A DNA stretch of 64,000 nucleotides from Persicaria tinctoria (Eukaryota; Streptophyta; Magnoliopsida; Caryophyllales; Polygonaceae): positions 62,929,909 through 62,993,908 of the forward strand of contig JBANSL010000005.1 in the NCBI GenBank assembly GCA_037127255.1, written 5' to 3'. A program made the translations under genes and the position numbers. Below are positions 23,505 through 33,850 of the stretch, piece by piece; position 1 is the first letter of the stretch, and each line of letters begins with the position of its first letter. The notes below the pieces were generated by a model. That model made no database searches. It was given only the letters and a program-made list of their open reading frames with translations, and had not been told where the DNA came from.

Positions 23505-24065
23505 TCTTCCACCTCCTTGAGGCGGGGAAGGGTGTATCCATTCCTTCCTGTACCTGATCATATACAGAGACCTCCTTATGTGGGTTCTGCTTCATTGCCT
23601 AAACTGTCTAGAGATTATCAAATTCAAGATTCTGAAGGCATTGCTCGCGTGAGGGTTGCATGCCAACTTGCTGCTCGTGTTTTAGAATATGCAGGAATTT
23701 TGGTCAGGGTAAGAGTTTACGACGTAATTGCTTAGTATGGTAAGCTATATCATAATTCATTTGTTATCTGATGCATAACCTTTAGGCTATGAGATCCAGT
23801 AGAGGATATCATTCTAGCCATTAAATAACTTGAATAGAGGATTTAAATCTATTAAAATTTGGATTGATACAAACCCAAGTTACAACTTTTACCTTATATG
23901 GAGTATTATTTTTGTTTGCAGCCATCAGCTACAACTAATGAAATGCAGTCCACCAGATGATTATTGATGCTGGAGCTTACCCATCACCTCTTGGGTATGG
24001 TGGCTTTCCAAAAGTGTATGCAGTTCAGTTAATGAATGTGTATTCCATGGTCTCCGGAGCATTAG
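23505..24065 (+). pseudogene. Organellar methionine aminopeptidase fragment (captured)
   Basis: Exon 1 (about 23505-23708) encodes RRGRVYPFLPVPDHIQRPPY...DSEGIARVRVACQLAARVLEYAG, and exon 2 (23922 to about 24062) encodes PSATTNE then MIIDAGAYPSPLGYGGFPK and SSVNECVFHG in a shifted frame. This is the start of the plant MAP1 organelle-type methionine aminopeptidase (M24 family), which removes N-terminal Met in plastids or mitochondria. The intervening intron keeps GT-AG borders, so genomic DNA was captured rather than mRNA. A one-base deletion before RRGRV, a small deletion after TTNE and another after GGFPK break the frame. All metal-binding residues are beyond the captured part. Confidence 0.8.
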
Positions 24066-24522
24066 AATATATGACAACGAGTATTGAAGACCCGTTATTC
24101 ATGGCATTTCCGTTTTCGGTAAAAAAAAATAGCGCATCACCAAAGCTTCTCAAAATTTCAGCAATCTGTAAGTTTAAGATAACTAAAGGAAATGCAACAA
24201 AAGCTCATCAAAATTTCAGCAATCGGATAGAAATTGACTGCACGTCACAAATCTCTACTTAAATTTCCTTTTAAAATTTTGATAAGCTAAAAAAATTCAG
24301 CTTCAATATTTGAATTTCACATCACAAATCTCTACTTAAATTTCAGCAATATGAATTTCTGAAAACAAACAAATTGCTGGGAAAGTTTGATCAGAATCTG
24401 TCATTGTAGAATGACACAGAATGCATCTTTATTTTTTATTTTTTTTGTGGGGATTAATGAGTTGAGATCGTTGATGAAGATGATATGTATCTGCTAACAT
24501 CAGCAAGTCACATTTTATGATA

Positions 24523-25185
24523 TTTTTAGGAATAAGTCTCCGGCTCCAACCGAAAATATCATCCATAGAATTATTGCGAACATTAATGACTGGGCCCAAA
24601 CTGAAAAAGAGAACCACATGCATTGAAACTATAAAAAAGAGAACTAGAGTTAAATGGAGCAGACCACTAGGGGTCGTCTACAAAATCAATGTGGATGACT
24701 CTGTTAGTCCCACTGTCCCACGGGCACTTGCCATGTGGGAGGGGCTACTCGGGACTCCTGGGGCCATGTCATTGACATGTTTTATAAGGAAACTGCGAAA
24801 GGTCCAGTTATTCAAACTGAAGCTATTGCTATACAAATAGGTATGGAGCAAGCAATAAGGAAAGAACTTCGGAGAGTAATAATTGAAGGCGACAATCTAC
24901 TGCTTATCAAAGCCATCAACAACAACAAGAACGTACATAAGATGGGAAATTATGCGTCACATAGAGAAAATCAAGCAACTGGAATCCGCCTTTGATCTAG
25001 TTGAATACATACACTGTTATCGGGAAGCAAACCAAGTAGCGGACGTCATAGCTCGGAAGGGTATCATTTGTAATATCTCTACTATCCCTTTTAATAGGGG
25101 ACTTTGTACCATCATCCTTAAGGATGATCAAGGAGCCAGATTACAGTCTGTGTAATCGATCCTAATTCTTGCCTACTTAAAAAAA
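24523..25185 (+). mobile_element. 5'-truncated LINE (RNase H end) with target duplication
   Basis: The insert is flanked by perfect 15-bp repeats TCACATTTTATGATA (24508-24522 and 25186-25200) and ends in a short A-run. It encodes the C-terminal RNase H-like domain: TEAIAIQIGMEQAIRK, RRVIIEGDNLLLIKAI and IHCYREANQVADVIARK, with frameshifts. It is closely related to the domain at 40132-40581. It landed in the intron next to the captured MUTS2 exon. Confidence 0.85.
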
Positions 25186-25201
25186 TCACATTTTATGATA
25201 C

Positions 25202-25332
25202 CTGTATTTAAGGGTTTTTAGTTCACCATGATGGGTTGTGGCTATCGTTAACAAGGCACCAACTACAGCAAAAGGTTCCAATATAGACATGCCAAGTGTT
25301 GCCCCTTCCAACGGATTTGTTCCACCACCAAC
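25202..25332 (-). pseudogene. MUTS2 exon fragment (captured)
   Basis: A single exon on the minus strand with AG before and GT after it encodes VGGGTNPLEGATLGMSILEP then GALLTIATTHHGELKTLKY. This is the MutS-family ATPase region around Walker B and the TTHHGELK motif, matching plant plastid-type MUTS2, an anti-recombination and mismatch-repair-like ATPase. The exon has no stops. No flanking MUTS2 exon was found, so only this piece was captured. Confidence 0.8.
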
Positions 25333-25888
25333 CTGAAATACAAGCAAGTTTATCTAGAAGATTTGGAAATAAAGGGCATAAATAAGTGAATAACCAACGG
25401 GTTTGTTCAAGGCAAAAGTCGATCTGGCCCGGTAAAACCAACTTAATCCACCAAAAACTTAAAAATAAATCAAAATACGACTAAAATAATCATTTTCCTG
25501 GAAAAATCTAGAATTGCCTGATTATTGCTTAAACATGGTAGAGAGCACTTACACCTATCAATATATTTCGATATTCATGAATCTTTCTATATTCATCATT
25601 ATCAATATATTTCTATCTAATTCATCACTTATCTTCCTTCTCGACTTTCTTAGCAATATGAAATTATCAATTTCAACTCTAGTCTCAAGTTTTAGCAATT
25701 GTTATTCCTTTTTAAGTTTTATCAATATGTGTTGAGTTTTAGCGATATGAAATTCATGTCGGAATCAACATTCTGAATTTTATTGACAAATATCTACATT
25801 CATTAATTTGTATATTAAGTTTTAAAATCTGTGAAAGTCTTTTAGTTAGGTTGATGACGTTTCAATAAGCTTGACCGTGTGTTAGTGT
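25333..25888. other. Non-coding Helitron sequence left of the copia element
   Basis: AT-rich, with no gene seen. The first part probably continues the MUTS2 intron. Its right edge carries AGTGT (25884-25888), the target duplication of the copia insertion. Confidence 0.5.
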
Positions 25889-26437
25889 TGTAAGATTTCT
25901 ATTCGATTTCGATCATGAAATCAATCAAACCAGGATCTAGATTTCAAACAATTCAAACCCTAAATCTATACCGAAGACTAACCTTGGTCCATTAGCGTCT
26001 TCGCAGCGGAACCGTGAATCGACTTCTCGCCCCTTAGCCTTCTCCTTGATTTGTCTCTGATGGAAGAGACGCTCTACTGCCTTTCTCTTTACTTCAGGGA
26101 AGAGACGTTACATACAAGGGAGAGGAAGAAGAACCGTACAAAATAAAAGGGAAGAAGAATAACCGTCCTCTTCTTTTCTTTTATTTTCTTTTCCTTTTTC
26201 CTTTTCCCTTCTAATAAATCCCATTATATTTATTTTATGAGAAATACAAACTTTAATATATAATAGGCAAGGGTGAGGGAGTATATTATAAACCCCCGGA
26301 TTTAATTCCTTAACCGAGACCGATCCATCACGGTTTCGACTCTTATATTAAATCCAACAACATAATATACATGGACCAAATACTCAATTAAACCTAGACG
26401 CATGAGCCACATAAAATGTCTATAAAACATTCTAACA
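25889..26437 (-). repeat. 3' LTR of the copia element
   Basis: 549 bp, TG...CA ends, almost identical to 31785-32333. Confidence 0.95.
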
Positions 26438-26776
26438 TTCTCCCACTTGGCTCGTGTGACGACTTGATGGCTTAATTGAAACTTTAAATGTACAACTATA
26501 ATGTGTAAAGCCCATGTAACATTAATAACCTTTACAGAATTAGAACCGATCGGATCATGGTGGTCACAAGTCATTGTGCGACATGATTCCTTCCATGTAT
26601 CACGGAACAATCCAAATTCAATTATTCTTTAAATATGAGGATAACTATAAGCCTCAAACAACATGGCATCAAGAAACTATAAGTATGCATAAACACCATA
26701 ATGATAACATGTCTGATAATGCAGAAACATAACCATAAGTGTATACAGAAAGTGTCATAACCATAATGAGCTAAAA

Positions 26777-29700
26777 TCATAATAGCAAGGCTCTATCAAT
26801 AATGCCCATACGCTCTACATGGCCAGTGAACGCCTTGGGCGGCAAACCCTTAGTCAGCGGATCTGCTATCATGAGATCCGTCCTGATATGCTCAAAAGAC
26901 ACTCTACGTTCCTGTACTTCCTTCTTCACCGACAAGAACTTCAACTCCATGTGCTTAGCACCCCTAGAGTACTTGTCGTTCTTTGAGAAGGAGAGGACTG
27001 CGGTGTTATCACAATAAATTCTCAGCGGCCTGGCTATACTGTCGACAATCCCAAGCCCTGAGATAAAGTTCTGCATCCACAATGCATGAATCGTGGCCTC
27101 AAAGAATGCCACAAATTCAGCCTCCATGGTGGAAGTAGCAATGACAGACTGCTTTCCACTCTTCCATGATACTGCCCCACCAGCGAGTAGGAACAAGTAG
27201 CCAAACGTCGATTTCCTACTATCAACGCATCCGGCAAAATCTGAATCTGAATATCCAATGACCTCAAGATGATCGGATCTCCTATATGTAAGCATGTGCT
27301 CCTTGGTGCCTTGCAAGTACCTAAGAACCTTCTTAGCAGCTTTCCAGTGGTCCAATCCAGGGTTACTTTGATATCGACCCAGCATTCCTACAGCGAAGCT
27401 CATATCGGGTCGAGTACAAGTCTGAACATAGTTCAAACTCCCCACCACTGATGCATAGGGAATATTCTCCATTTCCTTTCGTTCCAACTCATTTCTAGGA
27501 CATTGCATTTTACTGAACTTGTCCTCTTTCTGTATTGGAACTACCCCTGCAGAGCATTTATCCATTCTGTATCTCTCTAAGATCTTTTGAATATAACTCT
27601 TCTGAGACAATCCCAACAATCCTTGTGTTCTATTACGGAATATCTCTATCCCAATCACAAATGATGCCTCACCCAAATCCTTCATTTCAAAGTTCTCGGA
27701 GAGATACTTCTTTACATCATGTAACATGACATTATCATTTGCAGCTAGCAGAATGTCATCAACATACAGAACTAAAACAACAAACTTTCTCCCACTAATC
27801 TTCATGTAGATACATCGATCAACGATGATCTCTACAAAACCGTATGACGTGATAGTATCATCAAACTTTAAGTACCAATGTCGGGAACCTTGTTTTAGTC
27901 CATATATTGACTTTCTCAGCCTACACACCAAGTTTTCCTTTCCTGTGGCCATAAACCCTTCAGGTTGGTCCATATAAACTTCCTCCTCTAGTTCACCATT
28001 GAGAAAGGCGGTTTTCACATCCATTTGGTGAAGCTCGAGATCATAATGAGCCACCAACGCCAAAACAATTTTCAAAGAGTCCTTCTTTGAAACTGGAGCG
28101 AAGGTCTCCTTGTAGTCAATGCCATCCTTTTGGGTGAAACCTTTAGCAACAAGTCTAGCCTTATACCTTTCAATGTTCCCCTTTGAGTCTCGTTTGGTCT
28201 TAAAGACCCACTTTGACCCAACTGTCCTGGAACCTTCAGGCAACTCAACCAAATCCCAGACTTTGTTGTCACCCATCGACTGAATTTCTTCCTTCATGGC
28301 ATTTAACCACAAATCAGAATTGTTACTTTCCATGGCTTTCTTGAATGAGACTGGATATTCATCAATGCTTAAGTCACATTCATCTTCAAGAGCATACACC
28401 ACATAATCATCTGAAATGGCTGATCTTCTTTCCCTTACAGATCGCCTTAGTGGTTCATGTGGCACAGTTATCTCTTCTTGTATTGTGACTGGCTCATCAT
28501 TTATATTCTCATGATGTGGGATTTGGACATCCTCTTGTTGTTCCATTATGTCACCAAGTTGTGATACAACAACTGATACAACAACCTTAGAAGAAACAAC
28601 AGGTGAAGGAACTTCAACCCGAATTTCTTGAATGTCCACCTTTCGTGGTTCACTACTCCCACTAGTTTGACCATTCTCGATGAACCTAGCATTGCCCGTC
28701 TTAACTATTCTCGTACTATGGTTAGGGCAATAAAACCTATACCCCTTGGACTTTTCTGGATAGCCAATGAAGAAACCACTGATTGTCCGCGGATCAAGCT
28801 TCTTTTCTTGTGGATTGTACACCCTTACTTCTGCTTGACAACCCCAAACCCGAAGGTGCCTTAAACTGGGTTTCCTTCCTGTCCACAGTTCGTAAGGGGT
28901 CTTAGGGACTGCCTTACTAGGAACCCGGTTAAGCAGGTGTGTCGCAGTCAATAATGCGTGTGTCCACAATGCAAGAGGTAAGGTGGAATTGCTTAACATA
29001 CTCCTAACCATTTCAATTAATGTACGATTCCGCCTTTCAGCAACACCATTCTGCTGAGGTGTACCAGGCATTGTGTATTGCGCACAAATACCTCTACTTT
29101 CGAGGAACTTTGCGAATGGACCTGGACATTGTCCACTCTCATTGTATTTTCCATAAAACTCACCACCTCGATCAGATCTCACTATCTTTACTTTTCTATC
29201 TAATTGCCTTTCCACTTCGTCAATGAACACTTTTAGGACATTCACAGACTGAGCCTTTTCATGCAATAGATATATGTAACCGTACCGTGAGTAATCATCA
29301 ATGAAAGTGATGAAGTACCTTTCTCCGTTCCAAGAAGGAACGTCAAATGGACCACAAATATCGGTGTGAATTAACTCAAGAAGCTGAGTGCTTCTTGTGG
29401 CTGGTTTCTTTGTAGTGTGCTTAGTCTGCTTTCCCTTAATGCAGTCTACACACACATCAAGATCACTAAAATCCAAATGAGGAAGAATTTCACTCTTCGT
29501 CAACCTCATTAACCTTTCCTTGGAAATGTGACCTAATCTTTGATGCCACAAGTAAGCAGAACTTTCATTAGAGGCACTACGCTTAATTCCCACATTACTT
29601 TCAACATACATAATGGATTCAGAAAATTTAATATCAAGATTGAACATGTAAAGTGAATCAATCAAAGTACCACTACCATAAAAGTAATCATTCCGGTACA

Positions 29701-30817
29701 ATGAAAAACCAGCATGTCCAAACTTAATATCAAAACCTAAATCGTCCAGTCTACTAACAGAAACAAGATTTCTAGCACAATCAGGTACATAAAGACAACC
29801 CTTATGATCTATGTGACAACCTGTGTCCATGATCAATGTATACGTCCCAATGCCTTCAATACGTGCCTTCATCCTATTCCCCATGAACAAGTACCGTTCA
29901 CTTCCTTTTATGGGCTGGATCGTACTGAATCCCTGTTCAATATGAGAAGCATGAGTAGTATCACCAGAATCTATCCACCAAGTATTATTAGGCACTTCCA
30001 TAAGGTTCGACTCAAAGCAAACATAACAATAATGAATACCTTTCTTGTCAAACCATGCCTTTCTTTTCGGACAATCCTTCTTGAAGTGTCCCAATTTCTT
30101 GCAAAAGAAACACTTCATTTCCTTCTGAACATGACCATCACTTACTTCCAGCGAAGCCTTGTCCTTCTTGTCCTTCCTACTTGGCTTTCCTTTACTGCTG
30201 CTAGCACCATTATGACCCATGAGATGAACTAATTGTTCTGTCATCTTTTGCTTTAATCTCCTTTCCTCTTGTACGAGCATGGTCGTTAACTCTTTAATGT
30301 TCCATTTTTCCTTAATGGTGTTGTAATTCACCTGGAACTGATCAAACTCATGAGGTAGAGAGTTTATGACGAACTGGACAAGGAATGTCTCATTTACGTT
30401 CATCCACATGGTCGACAACTTTGCTGCCAAATTGGACATATGCATCACATGATCATAGATAGGCTGAGACCAGTCAAATCTCTTCGTAGTCAGCTCAGAC
30501 ATAATGCTGCCTACAATCGACTTGTCAGCCAGATCCGACTTTGAATACTCTTTCATTGCAAATAAGAATTCCCTTGCACTCTCTGTCTTAGGAAGAGATG
30601 GCTTAAGATTTTCTGCCACCGTCATCCTCATAAGGCTCAAACCCAGTCGGTTAGACCGCTCCCACAACTCATAAAATGACTTTTCTGCATCGGAGCTAGC
30701 CTCTGTAATGACAGTGGGTGGTACATCTGTAATGATTGCAAGGTCCAAGGACATAATACCCAATGTGAATCGGATTTGTTCGGACCAATCATCATAGTTG
30801 AGCCCATTGAATTTCAC
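26777..30817 (-). CDS. Copia gag-pol polyprotein
   Basis: An uninterrupted frame of 1346 codons holds, in order: gag (UBN2 type, FNGLNYDDWSEQIRF), a CCHC zinc knuckle (CFFCKKLGHFKKDC, about residue 235), protease with DSG active site (WWIDSGDTTHAS, about 280), GAG-pre-integrase (WHQRLGHI), integrase (about 470-640), RT (YVDDILL, about 1020) and RNase H (SDSDFAGC, about 1200). All domains of copia are present, so the frame looks functional. The first codon here is GTG, not ATG: upstream, SSNIFASANSVVKFNG continues the frame but a TAA stops it before any ATG. Translation probably starts from an ATG joined by splicing of the leader, since an AG acceptor (TCGTTTGCAG) lies just upstream, or from a lost ATG. 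Confidence 0.9.
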   Translation of the reverse strand: MKFNGLNYDDWSEQIRFTLGIMSLDLAIITDVPPTVITEASSDAEKSFYELWERSNRLGLSLMRMTVAENLKPSLPKTESAREFLFAMKEYSKSDLADKSIVGSIMSELTTKRFDWSQPIYDHVMHMSNLAAKLSTMWMNVNETFLVQFVINSLPHEFDQFQVNYNTIKEKWNIKELTTMLVQEERRLKQKMTEQLVHLMGHNGASSSKGKPSRKDKKDKASLEVSDGHVQKEMKCFFCKKLGHFKKDCPKRKAWFDKKGIHYCYVCFESNLMEVPNNTWWIDSGDTTHASHIEQGFSTIQPIKGSERYLFMGNRMKARIEGIGTYTLIMDTGCHIDHKGCLYVPDCARNLVSVSRLDDLGFDIKFGHAGFSLYRNDYFYGSGTLIDSLYMFNLDIKFSESIMYVESNVGIKRSASNESSAYLWHQRLGHISKERLMRLTKSEILPHLDFSDLDVCVDCIKGKQTKHTTKKPATRSTQLLELIHTDICGPFDVPSWNGERYFITFIDDYSRYGYIYLLHEKAQSVNVLKVFIDEVERQLDRKVKIVRSDRGGEFYGKYNESGQCPGPFAKFLESRGICAQYTMPGTPQQNGVAERRNRTLIEMVRSMLSNSTLPLALWTHALLTATHLLNRVPSKAVPKTPYELWTGRKPSLRHLRVWGCQAEVRVYNPQEKKLDPRTISGFFIGYPEKSKGYRFYCPNHSTRIVKTGNARFIENGQTSGSSEPRKVDIQEIRVEVPSPVVSSKVVVSVVVSQLGDIMEQQEDVQIPHHENINDEPVTIQEEITVPHEPLRRSVRERRSAISDDYVVYALEDECDLSIDEYPVSFKKAMESNNSDLWLNAMKEEIQSMGDNKVWDLVELPEGSRTVGSKWVFKTKRDSKGNIERYKARLVAKGFTQKDGIDYKETFAPVSKKDSLKIVLALVAHYDLELHQMDVKTAFLNGELEEEVYMDQPEGFMATGKENLVCRLRKSIYGLKQGSRHWYLKFDDTITSYGFVEIIVDRCIYMKISGRKFVVLVLYVDDILLAANDNVMLHDVKKYLSENFEMKDLGEASFVIGIEIFRNRTQGLLGLSQKSYIQKILERYRMDKCSAGVVPIQKEDKFSKMQCPRNELERKEMENIPYASVVGSLNYVQTCTRPDMSFAVGMLGRYQSNPGLDHWKAAKKVLRYLQGTKEHMLTYRRSDHLEVIGYSDSDFAGCVDSRKSTFGYLFLLAGGAVSWKSGKQSVIATSTMEAEFVAFFEATIHALWMQNFISGLGIVDSIARPLRIYCDNTAVLSFSKNDKYSRGAKHMELKFLSVKKEVQERRVSFEHIRTDLMIADPLTKGLPPKAFTGHVERMGIIDRALLL

Positions 30818-31784
30818 AACAGAGTTTGCGGATGCAAAGATATTTGATGAAGCTGCAAACGATTATACATGCTTACCTATTAGTGCTTTGAAAATTTAAT
30901 ACAGATTTAGACAATAAACCTTAAAACATGTATTCAAGCAACCTTTGGGCAATACTCAAACACACATACAATCATCGATGCTAAATATATAAACTTTAAT
31001 AGACAATCACCACACACATTAGACAAATAAGCATGTTATCTTTGGATATACATACTACCCATCCTAGTTGTGGAAAATCATCCCTTTAATATTATCAACT
31101 ATATTCAATGATCCACCTTTGGGTGATCTCCAAGAATTATAGTCAATAAAATCAATTGTTCAATCAAACCTTTATGTCATTTAGCATCCTTTAATCACGA
31201 ACAATTGACAACCATAAATCAAAGTCTAAATTTCATTTCAACCAGGCCACTTTGGTGACTAACAAGTTCCTTACATAATTTAGACAATGAATTAACATAC
31301 CTTAATGTATAGATAAATATCTTTTATAATGCGATTAAACCATATAACGCATATAACCTTTATACTATGCGAATTTTAGGTTAAACCTACACCTACGCCG
31401 ATTCATTACATGCAATTTGATAAATATATATATCACCTTCCATTCAATATTCCATGAACTTGCAATCGGCAAAATCTTCAATACTTTAATATAATTAACC
31501 GCAATTTGATTCAACCTTTCATGAGTCAAACAAAACGGCACTATAACAAATTGAAATTTACGAATTGAAATTAACGAGTGCTAACTCAGATTCAATACAT
31601 GCCTGTGGATTCAGAAGAGAATGATTCTTAATTGAGTCAACAAAGGTGACGCACTCAGATTCAACATTTCATGAAGAATTGCGCAACCGACGACAACCAA
31701 ATCGACAACAACTGTACATCGATCATTCCGAATCCATCAATTTAATGGTGAATTATAGAAATCTAAACCTGCTCTGATACCAAT
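30818..31784 (-). other. Copia leader (untranslated) region
   Basis: About 970 bp between the primer-binding site and gag with no long frame. An AG splice-acceptor-like site lies about 40 bp upstream of the first gag codon listed, in keeping with a spliced leader. The donor was not located. Confidence 0.5.
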
Positions 31785-32333
31785 TGTAAGATTTCTATTC
31801 GATTTCGATCATGAAATCAATCAAACCAGGATCTAGATTTCAAACAATTCAAACCCTAAATCTATACCGAAGACTAACCTTGGTCCATTAGCGTCTTCGC
31901 AGCGGAACCGTGAATCGACTTCTCGCCCCTTAGCCTTCTCCTTGATTTGTCTATGATGGAAGAGACGCTCTACTGCCTTTCTCTTTACTTCAGGGAAGAG
32001 ACGTTACATACAAGGGAGAGGAAGAAGAACCGTACAAAATAAAAGGGAAGAAGAATAATCGTCCTCTTCTTTTCTTTTATTTTCTTTTCCTTTTTCCTTT
32101 TCCCTTCTAATAAATCCCATTATATTTATTTTATGAGAAAGACAAACTTTTATATATAATAGGCAAGGGTGAGGGAGTATATTATAAACCCCCGGATTTA
32201 ATTCCTTAACCGAGACCGATCCATCACGGTTTCGACTCTTATATTAAATCCAACAACATAATATACATGGACCAAATACTCAATTAAACCTAGACACATG
32301 AGCCACATAAAATGTCTATAAAACATTCTAACA
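31785..32333 (-). repeat. 5' LTR of the copia element
   Basis: 549 bp, almost identical to the other LTR. The primer-binding site directly abuts it on the inner side (about 31767-31782). Confidence 0.95.
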
Positions 32334-32338
32334 AGTGT

Positions 32339-32868
32339 TTTCGATTTTTTTTATGCAGGTCTACATCTCTCAATTTTTTATGCAGGTCAACATAAACACC
32401 TCAATGTCTTCACCATCCTCAATAGTTGCAAATGTCTCTGGCTGTGATGTCACCTGGCTCAAATCTGGAGCCAATTAACATCAGTATCGATTAGATGTCC
32501 TTCAAAGACCTGTAAACTGAACTTGCATTGTATCTTTGGTTTCGATTAGATATCTAACAATTACTTTACCAACAAGTCAACAACCCTTCTTATCTACAAT
32601 TCACCTAACTGTTTTTTTTTACCTTTTTACTCTAATTAGATATGTTTTCAGATACAAAGTCTCTTATTTTATTTTAGATATTATCTATTCTATGGAAACT
32701 TTGTATGAGCACGTGCGGTTGTTTCTCAATGTATACCTTACTGAATTCTTGACGTAAGTTAGCCCCCTATTTCTTTCTTTAATTTGATTTCAATTCCGTA
32801 TTTTTAAATAATTGAATGTAGCCTTTATTGACCAACCATAACTTTTATTACGTGTTTCGTGTGTGAAG
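32339..32868. other. Helitron sequence right of the copia element
   Basis: No gene recognised. It begins with a near-duplicate pair of short strings (TTTTTTATGCAGGTC at about 32348 and 32378), each resembling a splice acceptor, which suggests a gene remnant too decayed to name. Confidence 0.4.
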
Positions 32869-33198
32869 GGAATATAGCTATGGAACCATTCCGGAATGGC
32901 TCAACCGGAAAGGATTTGCGGGTAGTACCCAAAGGTCACCGGTTCGAACCCCGGGTGGCCGCTCTTTATTTACCAAATTCAAGGAATATAGCTATGGAAC
33001 CATTTCGGAATGGCTCAACCGGAAATGACTTGTGGGTAGTATCCATAGGTCCCTGGTTCGAGCCCTGGATGACCGCCCTTTATTTACCAAATTCAAGGAA
33101 TATATAGCTATGGACATGTGGATAGTATCCATAGGTCCCCGGTTCGAACCTCGGATGGCTGCTCTTTATTTACCAAATTCAAGGAATATAGCTATGGA
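32869..33198 (+). repeat. Serial SINE array at one 16-bp target
   Basis: The target string GGAATATAGCTATGGA occurs four times (32869, 32983, 33097 with a 2-bp insertion, and 33183), with a ~98-bp SINE in each gap: 32885-32982, 32999-33096 and a 5'-truncated copy 33115-33182. Each SINE carries box B (GGTTCGAACC or close); the two complete copies also carry box A (ATGGCTCAACCGGAAA). All end CTTTATTTACCAAATTCAA. The same SINE family occurs at 53883-53979. Confidence 0.85.
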
Positions 33199-33562
33199 CG
33201 TTTGAATGTTGTAATGGTCCATGTGAAACTTTCTGCTTCTTTCCCAACACAATAGACGCTTCTTAATTCTTGGTTTATCTTGAAATCATGTCAAAGTTAT
33301 TTCCAATGTAAACATTTATTTACATTTAATAAATATTTTATTTTATAAATTTACTATTTTTTGGGATAACTTTCATAGTTATTGCTATTCGATAATTCTC
33401 ATAACTCTTATAATAATATTTGTATATTTTGGAGATATCATTGTAACTATAATATGTACTTATAATATACAATATAATATAATATAACTACTAAAATATT
33501 ATTTTTCTTTTCTTATTTCCTTTTTTTAATGTAAACGCGTCATGGCGCGGGAATATGACTAG
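33199..33562. other. AT-rich 3' part of the Helitron
   Basis: No gene. It ends with the GC-rich terminal motif and CTAG at 33559-33562 described for the Helitron. Confidence 0.5.
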
Positions 33563-33665
33563 TTCTTTTTGTAATGCTCTAGCCAGCACTTCAGCCCTAA
33601 GAATAAATAGAAATGGTGACAATGGGTCTCCTTGTCGAAGATCTTTTTATGGTAAAACAGGTCTG
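33563..33665 (-). pseudogene. L1-type LINE RT piece between Helitron and copia insertion
   Basis: The minus strand encodes KDLRQGDPLSPFLFILRAEV then LARALQKE, the RT motif before the FADD/FVDD box. It ends abruptly at the Helitron border on one side and at the copia target site GTCTG (33661-33665) on the other. Confidence 0.85.
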
Positions 33666-33850
33666 TATGAGCAAAGAAAATTGTGAATCCAAAGATACTC
33701 TTCTCATTGATAATCACCGATACTTATACACATTATACTTGAAGAGCAAGTTTATATACAAGATAGAGTTTTCCTAAGATAAGATATATTAGTATATATC
33801 CTCTAACACCCCCGGCAAGCTGAAGTGCGGTCTCGGACTTGAAGCTTGTC

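Larger units (their letters stand above)
25889..32333 (-). mobile_element. Ty1/copia LTR retrotransposon, structurally complete
   Basis: Two 549-bp LTRs (25889-26437 and 31785-32333), ends TG...CA, flanked by AGTGT on both sides (25884-25888, 32334-32338). The primer-binding site next to the right LTR reads TGGTATCAGAGCAGG on the minus strand (initiator Met tRNA type), and a purine tract CCAAGTGGGAGAA lies next to the left LTR. By eye I count about five substitutions between the LTRs, so insertion was recent. One long open frame covers gag to RNase H. It is nested in the Helitron, which therefore arrived earlier. Confidence 0.95.
20881..33562 (+). mobile_element. Helitron-like element with captured genes, itself invaded
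   Basis: It begins TCTATATCTATATA after an A and ends GCGCGGGAATATGACTAG before a T, which is the Helitron rule (5' TC, 3' CTRR, inserted between A and T). A GC-rich short palindrome (CGCG...CGCG) lies about 10 bp before the 3' end. Both outer flanks are pieces of the same LINE RT domain, so removing the segment reconnects that LINE. Inside are an RPA-like gene remnant, a methionine aminopeptidase fragment, a MUTS2 exon, a truncated LINE, a copia element and a SINE array. No Rep/helicase was found, so it is non-autonomous. A TC also occurs at 20887, so the start is uncertain by six bases. Confidence 0.7.

Noticed and set aside
20881..25888. Helitron Rep/helicase
   Set aside because: I looked for Rep HUH and Pif1 helicase motifs between the RPA-like remnant and the Helitron ends and saw none; the element is treated as non-autonomous.
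29804..30232. Plus-strand 142-codon frame
   Set aside because: Antisense of the copia gag-protease region; no recognisable motif.
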